5,589 nucleotides of DNA from DASTCC01 sp035711465 (GTDB taxonomy: Bacteria; Acidobacteriota; Vicinamibacteria; Vicinamibacterales; SCN-69-37): positions 1 through 5,589 of the forward strand of contig DASTCC010000398.1 of assembly GCA_035711465.1 (NCBI GenBank). Direction: 5' to 3'. Both the position numbers and the translations under genes were made by a program. Position 1 is the first letter of the stretch; each line of letters opens with the position of its first letter. The notes beneath the pieces were generated by a model, which worked only from the letters and a program-made list of their open reading frames with translations, had not been told where the DNA came from and searched no databases. Shown piece by piece: positions 1-5,532 of the stretch.

Positions 1-72
1 GTAGCCGTGGCGCGAGCCTTCGGCCAGAGCGCGAAGGATCAACACGTCGAGCGTGCCTTGCAGGAAGTTCAT
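1..72 (-). CDS. PadR-family transcriptional regulator (N-terminal fragment, runs off left edge)
   Basis: The first 24 codons of a minus-strand gene are visible, beginning MNFLQGTLDVLILRAL and ending at HGY. This is the typical opening of PadR-family winged-helix regulators: a short 'GTLD-LIL-L' first helix followed by a Gly-His-Gly-Tyr-like turn. An in-frame TGA lies only seven codons upstream (positions 91-93), so the ATG at 72 is effectively the only possible start. An AAGGG at 86-82, nine bases before the ATG, is a plausible ribosome binding site. PadR proteins are cytoplasmic DNA-binding repressors, often autoregulated. In Acidobacteriota they frequently precede an MacB/FtsX-like permease, which would lie outside the window. 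The ligand and targets cannot be judged, because the recognition helix and C-terminal helices are not in the window. Confidence 0.75.
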   Translation of the reverse strand, partial: MNFLQGTLDVLILRALAEGSRHGY

Positions 73-147
73 GCGGTCTGGCCCTTGGCCTCAGATGTTG
101 AGGGCATGGTCATTCTGTCAGACGGGGGACTGCCTGGAGAGGTTGCT

Positions 148-199
148 CTGCGGGCTGCGGGCTGCGGGCTGCGGGCTGCAGCCGGCAGCCGGCAGCCCG
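148..199. repeat. CTGCGGG heptamer array forming a long imperfect palindrome
   Basis: Four exact head-to-tail copies of CTGCGGG start at 148, 155, 162 and 169, followed by a partial copy. From 182 the array continues as two copies of CCGGCAG, which is the heptamer in reverse complement with one base changed. Positions 158-178 and 179-199 therefore pair in 19 of 21 positions, with one G-G mismatch per heptamer step (166/191 and 173/184). The element begins 22 bases past the gcdH stop codon on the minus strand and upstream of the padR start, so its RNA hairpin could act as a terminator or 3'-end stabiliser for gcdH. No U-rich tail follows, so a classical intrinsic terminator is not supported. 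It may simply be a slippage-prone intergenic repeat. Confidence 0.85.
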
Positions 200-220
200 A
201 CGCCTGATGGCCGAGCGACG

Positions 221-1411
221 CTAATTCGCGAACGCGGGAATGCCTGTCTGTGCGCGGCCGAGGATCAGGGCGTGGATGTCGTGCGTGCCCTCGTAGGTGT
301 TCACGACTTCGAGGTTGACGAGATGGCGGGCGACGCCGAACTCGTCGGTGATGCCGTTGCCGCCCATCATGTCGCGGGCCATCCGCGCGATGTCGAGCGC
401 CTTGCCGCACGAGTTGCGCTTGAGAAGCGAGGTGATCTCGACCGCGGCCGTGCCCTCGTCCTTCATCCGGCCGAGCCGCAGGCATCCCTGCAGCCCGAGC
501 GCGATTTCGGTCTGCATGTCGGCGAGCTTCTTCTGGATCAGCTGGTTGGCCGCGAGCGGCCGGCCGAACTGCTTGCGCTCGAGCACGTACGACCTCGCCC
601 GCAGCCAGCAGTCCTCGGCGGCGCCGAGCGCGCCCCAGGCGATCCCGTAGCGCGCGCTGTTGAGACAGGTGAACGGGCCCTTCAGACCGCGGACTTCCGG
701 AAACACGTTCTCGTCCGGACAGAAGACGTCGTCCATGACGATTTCGCCGGTGATGCTCGTGCGCAACCCGACCTTGCCGTGAATCGGCGGCGCGCTCAGC
801 CCCTTCATCCCCTTCTCGAGAACGAAGCCGCGAATCTCGTCCGTCTCGTCCTTCGCCCAGACGATGAAGACGTCGGCGATCGGGCTGTTCGTGATCCAGG
901 ACTTGGTGCCGGTGAGACGGACGCCGCCGTCGACGCGCGTCGCGCGGGAGATCATGCCGCCGGGATCGGACCCGTAGTTGGGCTCGGTGAGGCCGAAGCA
1001 GCCGATCCATTCGCCGGTCGCGAGCTTCGGCAGGAATTTACGTTTCTGCGCTTCGGTGCCGAACTCGTTGATCGGCACCATCACCAGCGAGCCCTGTACG
1101 CTCATCATCGACCGGAATCCCGAGTCGATGCGTTCGACTTCCCGCGCCACGAGCCCGTACGACACGTAGTTCAGCCCAGCGCCGCCGTAGGTCTCGGGAA
1201 TGACGATGCCGAGCATGTCGAGGGCGCCGAACTCGCGGAAGATGGCCACATCGGTGCGCTCGTGACGGAACGCGTCGAGGGCACGCGGCAGCAGCTTGTC
1301 CTTGCAGTACGCCCGGGCGGTGTCCCGCACCATGCGTTCTTCGGAGTTCAGTTGCTGATCGAGCAGAAACGGGTCGGCCCAGTCGAACCGGGCGGCGGTC
1401 TTGGTCGCCAT
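221..1411 (-). CDS. gcdH: Glutaryl-CoA dehydrogenase
   Basis: This FAD enzyme oxidises and decarboxylates glutaryl-CoA to crotonyl-CoA and CO2, passing electrons to electron-transfer flavoprotein. It acts in lysine, tryptophan or aromatic-acid degradation in the cytoplasm. The 396-residue product matches the family's usual length. Acyl-CoA dehydrogenase motifs appear in order: CFGLTEPNYGSDP near 138-150, TKSWITNSP near 169-177, FGRPLAANQLIQKKLADM near 282-299 and MMGGNGITDE near 348-357. The GCDH-specific signs are the SGFRSMMSVQ segment near 97-106, whose Arg100 corresponds to the human Arg that binds the substrate's free carboxylate, and NTYEGTHDIHALILGRA near 371-387, with catalytic base Glu374. 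Tyr373, just before the base, is kept; as I recall, this position is altered in non-decarboxylating forms, so the decarboxylating reaction is more likely. The ATG at 1411 is chosen because the protein aligns from there; an in-frame ATG at 1426 would add five residues. Neither has a clear Shine-Dalgarno sequence. No other lysine-degradation or beta-oxidation gene is visible nearby. Confidence 0.96.
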   Translation of the reverse strand: MATKTAARFDWADPFLLDQQLNSEERMVRDTARAYCKDKLLPRALDAFRHERTDVAIFREFGALDMLGIVIPETYGGAGLNYVSYGLVAREVERIDSGFRSMMSVQGSLVMVPINEFGTEAQKRKFLPKLATGEWIGCFGLTEPNYGSDPGGMISRATRVDGGVRLTGTKSWITNSPIADVFIVWAKDETDEIRGFVLEKGMKGLSAPPIHGKVGLRTSITGEIVMDDVFCPDENVFPEVRGLKGPFTCLNSARYGIAWGALGAAEDCWLRARSYVLERKQFGRPLAANQLIQKKLADMQTEIALGLQGCLRLGRMKDEGTAAVEITSLLKRNSCGKALDIARMARDMMGGNGITDEFGVARHLVNLEVVNTYEGTHDIHALILGRAQTGIPAFAN

Positions 1412-1529
1412 GCGCGAGTCGATCATGCCACGAACGCGGGGGCCTACGGGGAGGCCCTCATCCCGGCCTGCCGGCGTCCGCCCCGATGACCCGGTAACGA
1501 CGTCGGGCACATGCGCCGAGAAATTAGGC
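1412..1529. promoter_or_regulatory. Divergent intergenic region between gcdH and the FHA-EAL gene
   Basis: This 118-base spacer must hold the 5' signals of two genes transcribed away from each other. I see no convincing sigma70 -35/-10 pair on either strand. The only clear structure is an inverted repeat, GGGCCT at 1440-1445 and AGGCCC at 1452-1457 with a six-base loop, lying just upstream of the longer possible gcdH start at 1426. It could be an operator or a leader hairpin, but six base pairs in GC-rich DNA is weak evidence. The promoter role is inferred from gene orientation only. Confidence 0.35.
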
Positions 1530-2723
1530 GTGACAAGACGGCGGCCGGCAAAGAAACCTGCACGTCCCCGCCGCCCGACCGCTTCTCGCCGGCGCCCGAC
1601 CGCTTCTCCCCGCCGCACCGCCGCCTCTCCCCGCCCCACGGCTGTTTCCCAGACTCCCTGGCTCGAGTTCGCGCCCGAGCGCGGCGGTCCTCTGCAGCAG
1701 ATTCCGCTCAGGAAGTTCCCGTTCGTGATCGGCAGGTCCGACGCCGCCGACCACACGATCTACTCGAACACGGTCTCCAAGGCGCACGCGGCGCTCGAGG
1801 TCGTCGACGGCCGCCACCTCGTCCGCGACCTTCAGAGCACCAACGGCACGTTCGTCAACGGCCAGCGCGTGAGCGAACAGCCGCTGGAGGATGGCGACAT
1901 CGTGCAGGTCGCCCAGGTCGAGTTCTGTTTCCGCCTGCCGGCCGTCCGTCCAGCCGCGTCGCTGGATGCGCCCGCCGTCGAGCGGACGCTGACGATGGCG
2001 TCGAGCCAGGCGCAGGGGCTGATTCGGGGTACAGCGCTGCTGCGGCAGCTGATCGACGAGGGCAGGGGCGAGATCGTCTTTCAGCCCATCGTCGATCTGA
2101 AGACCGACGACGTGCTCGGCTACGAGGCGCTGGCCCGAGGCACGCACCCCGAGCTCAGCCGCGAGCCGGAAGCGCTGTTCCGGCTGGCGATGCGATGCGG
2201 ACTCGCGGTGGAGCTGACGCAGTTCTTCCGGCGAGTCGCGGCCGAGTCGAGCGGGCGCCTGCCCGCCGGCGCGAAGCTGTTCATCAACGCGCATCCGCTC
2301 GAGCTCGCCGAGGGCCGGCTGCTCGAGTCGGTCGCCGCACTCGCTCCGCTCGCCGTCGGTCATCCGATGGTGATTGAAATCCCCGAGTCGAGCGTCACCG
2401 ACGTCCGCGCGATGACCGAATGCAAGGCGGCGCTCGCCAGGCTCGGCGTCGGCCTCGCCTACGACGACTTCGGCGCCGGACAGGCGCGCTTCGTCGAGCT
2501 CACCGACAGTCCGCCGGATTATCTGAAGCTCGATCGCGGCATCATCCAGGACATCGACACCGCGCTGCCGCGGCTCGAGATGGTGAAAGCGCTCCTCGCC
2601 GTCGTCCGCACGCTCGGCGTCAAGACCGTAGCTGAAGGGATCGAGACGCGATCTGTGGCGAAGATCTGCAAGACGCTTGGCTTCGACTTCGGCCAGGGCT
2701 TCCTGCTCGGCCGCCCCAGCTGA
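1530..2723 (+). CDS. FHA-EAL protein: phosphothreonine-binding domain fused to a c-di-GMP phosphodiesterase
   Basis: From the GTG at 1530 the product is 397 residues, with no signal peptide or membrane segment, so it is probably cytoplasmic. Residues 1-40 are a basic Pro/Arg/Ser/Thr tail with four 7-residue repeats. An FHA domain follows (about 50-135) with its signature residues: Gly-Arg at 68-69, Ser83 and His86 in SKAH, and TNGTFVNG at 104-111. Such domains bind phosphothreonine peptides. An EAL domain fills about 170-397. Its family catalytic set appears intact: Glu199 in YEALARG, Asn253 in FINAHP, Glu283 in IEIPES, Asp312-Asp313 in DDFGAG, Lys333 in YLKLD, Glu369 in AEGIET and Gln389 in GQGF. 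Active hydrolysis of c-di-GMP to pGpG is therefore plausible. After DDFGAG, loop 6 reads QARFVELTDSPPDYLKLD, a variant of the usual DFGTG-YSSL form. In-frame ATGs at 1410 and 1425 would overlap the gcdH 5' end and add low-complexity sequence, so the GTG is preferred, though its ribosome site is weak. The gene ends 3 bases from the stop of the convergent kinase gene. Confidence 0.88.
   Translation: MTRRRPAKKPARPRRPTASRRRPTASPRRTAASPRPTAVSQTPWLEFAPERGGPLQQIPLRKFPFVIGRSDAADHTIYSNTVSKAHAALEVVDGRHLVRDLQSTNGTFVNGQRVSEQPLEDGDIVQVAQVEFCFRLPAVRPAASLDAPAVERTLTMASSQAQGLIRGTALLRQLIDEGRGEIVFQPIVDLKTDDVLGYEALARGTHPELSREPEALFRLAMRCGLAVELTQFFRRVAAESSGRLPAGAKLFINAHPLELAEGRLLESVAALAPLAVGHPMVIEIPESSVTDVRAMTECKAALARLGVGLAYDDFGAGQARFVELTDSPPDYLKLDRGIIQDIDTALPRLEMVKALLAVVRTLGVKTVAEGIETRSVAKICKTLGFDFGQGFLLGRPS
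1566..1649 (+). repeat. Four 21-bp in-frame repeats encoding a basic [P/R]RRPTAS-like tail
   Basis: Four tandem 21-base units encode PRRPTAS, RRRPTAS, PRRTAAS and PRPTAVS, immediately before the FHA domain of the FHA-EAL protein. The first two units are nearly identical at the DNA level, both sharing CGCCCGACCGCTTCT-like cores, and the last two have drifted. The unit length is a multiple of seven bases, like the intergenic heptamer repeats elsewhere in the window. The peptide is strongly basic and carries a threonine or serine after Arg-Arg-Pro in each early unit. It could be a flexible linker, a nucleic-acid-binding tail or a set of kinase target sites. Confidence 0.85.
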
Positions 2724-2726
2724 CGA

Positions 2727-4298
2727 TCAACGAGCGGACGGCGCCGGTCGCGCCGCCGCGGTGCCGGCATGCGCCTCGGCGGCCGCGATGACGCGAGACC
2801 AGTCGTCGCCATCGAGGCGCAGGATGGCGTGCGCTTCACGTGTCTGCACGACGAGCCAGTGCCGCGAGCGGCCGAGGATGCCGGGCACGTTGATCGCGCC
2901 GGCGGGCCGGCTCAGACTCGAATCCCATTGCGGGTCCTTCGCGTGCACATAGGTCAGGCGCGTCGTCTTCGCGAGCGCGACGGTCGCGATCGGCGCGGCC
3001 GAGCCGGACGACGTCGCGACGAGCCGGCCGCCGGCGAATTGCACGGTGACGTCGTGCGCCGTCGTCTTGCCGCGATCGACGACGAGGAGCTTCACGTCGG
3101 CGAACGCGGCGGCGGGCGGTGGCGGAGTGAGCGTGATCGGCGCCGCGTTGCCGGCCGGCGCGGCGATCGTGTCGGCTCGCGACGAAGACGGCGGCTTGCG
3201 CGATTCGTCCGGCTTCGGCGCTGGCAGCGGCAGCGGGGTCGACCCGGCTGGCACGGCCAGGCTCGCGACGTCCGGGATCGCGGTGCCAGCGCGGGCGCCA
3301 CCGCCGGCGATGCCGGCCGCAGCGAGACTCAGCAACGCCGCCGCCGGCACGAGCCGCGATCCGAACGCGCTGCGTCTGGAACGACGGCGCGACGGAGGCG
3401 GCGGCGCGACGACCGCGGCGGGCGGCGCTGGCGTCTGTGTCCGTTCGATGACCTCGGTCGGCCCGTCGATGCGCGCGATCGGCGACAACGGCAGACCCGC
3501 CAGCGCACGAGAAAAGCCGTCGTGAAACTCGATCGCCGACTGAAACCGGCCCGCCGGCGCCTTGGCGAGCGCCCGCGCGATGATCTCGCCGACCCAGCGC
3601 GGCAGATCCGATCGCAACGACTCGATCGGCGTCGGTGCGTCCTTGACCTGCGATTGCGCCATCGCGAACGGCGTGTCGCCGCGAAACGGCAGCTGGCCGG
3701 TGACGAGCCGGTAGAAGACGACGCCCATCGCGTAGAGATCGGCGCGGGCGTCGACGGCACGGCCTTCGACCAGCTCGGGCGCCATGTATGCGGGCGTGCC
3801 CATCATGAAGCCGGCATGCGTCAGGTGCGCTCCGCCGTCGACGCGCGCGATCCCGAAGTCGAGGATCTTCACCGCGCCCGCTTCGGTGATCATCAGGTTG
3901 CTCGGCTTGAGATCGCGGTGGATGATGCCGGCGCTGTGCGCATGCGCGAGCGCCATCAACACTTCCATGCACAGGCCGGCGGCGCGCTGCGGCGAGAAGA
4001 CGCCGATCTGATCGACCACGGTCTCGAGCGTCTGCCCGCGCACGAGCTCCATGACCATGACGAGGTGGCCCTCGGTCTCGAAGAGCTCGTGGATCGCGGT
4101 GATTCCTGGATGGCTCAGCCGCGCGAGCGCCAGCGCCTCGGATCGAAACCGCTTCTGCGCGTCGCCGATGCCGGCGTCGATCAGCTTGAGCGCCACGGGC
4201 CGCTCGAGCATCTCGTCCACCGCGTGGTAGACACGGCCCATCGCGCCCTGACCGATGGGCTCGAGCACGCGATACTGGCCGATGCGGCGTCCGATCAT
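2727..4298 (-). CDS. Hanks-type (PknB-like) serine/threonine protein kinase with C-terminal beta-rich domain
   Basis: The 523-residue product starts at MIGRRIGQYRVLEPIGQG, directly ahead of the kinase fold. All key kinase elements are present: the glycine loop GQGAMG (16-21), Lys38 in VALKL, Glu54 in helix C, the HRDLKPSN catalytic loop (127-134) with base Asp129, DFG at 147-149, MGTPAYMAPE ending at 175, and Asp187 in ADLYAMG. It is an RD kinase and should be active. A Pro/Ala-rich linker (about 285-302) and a basic SRRRSRR patch lead to a weak, Ala/Gly/Leu-rich hydrophobic stretch (about 315-333), which could be a single membrane anchor. A second Pro/Ala-rich linker follows, then a beta-rich module (about 397-510) ending in RHWLVVQTREAHAILRLDGD and an alpha helix. 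This pattern recalls bacterial PH-like domains, but the assignment is tentative. An in-frame ATG at 4361 would add 21 unremarkable residues and is not favoured. GGAG at 4316-4313 is a somewhat distant ribosome site. The substrate is unknown; the convergent FHA-EAL protein is a candidate partner. Confidence 0.93.
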   Translation of the reverse strand: MIGRRIGQYRVLEPIGQGAMGRVYHAVDEMLERPVALKLIDAGIGDAQKRFRSEALALARLSHPGITAIHELFETEGHLVMVMELVRGQTLETVVDQIGVFSPQRAAGLCMEVLMALAHAHSAGIIHRDLKPSNLMITEAGAVKILDFGIARVDGGAHLTHAGFMMGTPAYMAPELVEGRAVDARADLYAMGVVFYRLVTGQLPFRGDTPFAMAQSQVKDAPTPIESLRSDLPRWVGEIIARALAKAPAGRFQSAIEFHDGFSRALAGLPLSPIARIDGPTEVIERTQTPAPPAAVVAPPPPSRRRSRRSAFGSRLVPAAALLSLAAAGIAGGGARAGTAIPDVASLAVPAGSTPLPLPAPKPDESRKPPSSSRADTIAAPAGNAAPITLTPPPPAAAFADVKLLVVDRGKTTAHDVTVQFAGGRLVATSSGSAAPIATVALAKTTRLTYVHAKDPQWDSSLSRPAGAINVPGILGRSRHWLVVQTREAHAILRLDGDDWSRVIAAAEAHAGTAAARPAPSAR

Positions 4299-4468
4299 TA
4301 TTGGTGTGCGCGCTCCACGACAGGCAGCCAATGGTGCAAGAGCCGGGCCGTCGAAAATCAACCCGCAACGACGGCGCGCTTCCGCCGTTCACACTTTGGC
4401 AACGACAGAATTGGCAGCGATCCCCATTGCCGCCGCCATCGGATATCCTCCGACCGGACATCCACGAC
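4299..4468. promoter_or_regulatory. Divergent intergenic region between the kinase and Kelch genes
   Basis: These 170 bases separate two genes transcribed away from each other and so should hold both promoters. I find no convincing -35/-10 pair on either strand. Two exact TTGGCA copies at 4396-4401 and 4411-4416, 15 bases start to start, lie upstream of the Kelch start and could be regulator half-sites or a coincidence. An 8-base palindrome, GGATATCC, lies at 4441-4448. Reading frames from each side extend into the spacer, but they lack domain content and the real starts are better placed at its edges. Confidence 0.35.
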
Positions 4469-5512
4469 ATGCGACCCGTGCTCGCGCTCCTCGTCACGTC
4501 CGCGCTGGCGGTGGCATCTCCCGTGGCCTCCGCTGTGCGCTCGCAAACGTCGTCGCCGGTGCTCGCCTGGCGGCCGACGACGCCGCTGCCGCGCGGCGTC
4601 GATCATCACGCGACGTTCGCGACGCGCGGTTCGCTCGGCGACCTGCTCTGGGTGGCCGGCGGCAACGACTACAAGACGACCCATGCCAACGTCGTCTGCG
4701 GACGCATCGACGCGGCCGGATCGATCGGCGAGTGGCGCGAATCGACGCCGCTCCCGGCCGCCCGCGCAGGACTCGCCGTCGCGCAGTCGGATCGATATGT
4801 CATCGTTTCTGGCGGCAAGGACGCGACGCAGCGGACCATGACCGACGTTTTCGTCGCCGCGATCGCCGCCGACGGTACGCTCGGCGCCTGGCGGTCCACG
4901 ACGCCGCTGCCGGCGCCGCGGTTTCATCACACGATGTTCGTGCACGGCGCCGATCTCTACGTGATTGGCGGGCTCGAGGGCCCGATTTCCGTTGACGCCG
5001 TGCTCCGCGCGCGCGTCGCCGACGACGGCTCGATCGCGCGATGGGAGACGCTGCCGCCGCTCCCGCAACCGCGCTCGCACCACGGGCTGGTTGTCGATCG
5101 CGGCTGGATCTATCTCACCGGCGGGCTCGACGGCAACCCGGCGGGCAGGAACACACCGCTCGCGTCGGTGATCCGCGCCCGGCTGACTGACGACGGCATC
5201 GGCGCGTGGGAGACGCAGACAGACCTGCCGCATGCCTACGCCACGCATGCCAGCGTCGCGTTTGGCGGCCAACTGCACGTGATCGGCGGCGTCGAGGACA
5301 ACACTCGCTTCGTCGATGCGATCCTGCGCGCGCCGATCGGCGCCGGCGGCCGGCTCGGCGCCTGGCAGAAGCTCGATCCCGGCCTGCCCGCCGCCAGGTC
5401 GCACGTCCACCAGACGCCCGTCGTCAACGGCCGCCTCTACACGGCGGGCGGCTCGAACGCGCGGGTGGTCAAGACGGAGGTGTACGTGGGGGAACGCAGC
5501 GCCAGGTTCTGA
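4469..5512 (+). CDS. Exported six-bladed Kelch-type beta-propeller protein
   Basis: The 347-residue product opens with a Sec-type signal peptide, MRPVLALLVTSALAVASPVASA, with likely cleavage near Ala22. The rest is six repeats of 51-55 residues, each built as W-(x)4-LP-x-x-R-x-H-H ... (Y/W/H)-(V/I/L)-x-G-G ... G-x-(L/I)-G-x-W. The repeat-marking tryptophans fall at 34, 89, 141, 192, 247 and 299. The last repeat has no closing strand, while the N-terminal PVLAW segment looks like one, so the ring probably closes by 'velcro' pairing into a six-bladed propeller. Export is expected; no lipobox or anchor is seen, and the only cysteine is Cys77. The function is unknown: Kelch propellers range from NanM-like sialic acid mutarotases to pure binding scaffolds, and no specific family match can be claimed. 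The ATG at 4469 is chosen because the signal peptide begins there; an earlier in-frame ATG at 4301 would bury it. A weak CGGA lies about ten bases upstream. The gene may be co-transcribed with the transporter-like gene 20 bases downstream. Confidence 0.88.
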   Translation: MRPVLALLVTSALAVASPVASAVRSQTSSPVLAWRPTTPLPRGVDHHATFATRGSLGDLLWVAGGNDYKTTHANVVCGRIDAAGSIGEWRESTPLPAARAGLAVAQSDRYVIVSGGKDATQRTMTDVFVAAIAADGTLGAWRSTTPLPAPRFHHTMFVHGADLYVIGGLEGPISVDAVLRARVADDGSIARWETLPPLPQPRSHHGLVVDRGWIYLTGGLDGNPAGRNTPLASVIRARLTDDGIGAWETQTDLPHAYATHASVAFGGQLHVIGGVEDNTRFVDAILRAPIGAGGRLGAWQKLDPGLPAARSHVHQTPVVNGRLYTAGGSNARVVKTEVYVGERSARF

Positions 5513-5514
5513 CC

Positions 5515-5528
5515 TCTGAGTTCTGAGT
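5515..5528. repeat. Perfect two-copy tandem heptamer TCTGAGT
   Basis: Two exact adjacent copies of TCTGAGT fill most of the 20-base gap between the Kelch stop and the next start codon. No Shine-Dalgarno sequence is evident in the gap, so translation of the next gene may depend on coupling or on a non-canonical start. Two copies can arise by chance; the interest lies only in the shared 7-base unit length with the array near position 150. Confidence 0.6.
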
Positions 5529-5532
5529 TTCC

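Noticed and set aside
148..199. Classical Rho-independent terminator for gcdH
   Set aside because: The stem is strong but no U-run follows it on the minus strand, so only a hairpin or repeat is claimed.
53..1489. Long plus-strand open frame of 478 codons opposite gcdH
   Set aside because: It is antisense to a very strongly supported gcdH, has low-complexity Arg/Ala/Asp/Val composition and no recognisable domain. Such shadows are expected in GC-rich coding DNA.
1401..1529. Upstream starts of the FHA-EAL gene at 1401, 1410 or 1425
   Set aside because: They overlap the gcdH start region and add residues with no domain content or ribosome site. The GTG at 1530 is more economical, though not proven.
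1412..1756. N-terminal extension of gcdH up to position 1756
   Set aside because: The added residues are repetitive Gly/Arg/Glu/Val and are antisense to the FHA-EAL tail and FHA start. The enzyme's normal N-terminus begins at 1411 or 1426.
2769..4841. Plus-strand open frame of 690 codons opposite the kinase and into the Kelch gene
   Set aside because: Arginine-rich shadow translation without domain signatures. The minus-strand kinase has every catalytic motif, and the 3' part overlaps the Kelch gene in another frame.
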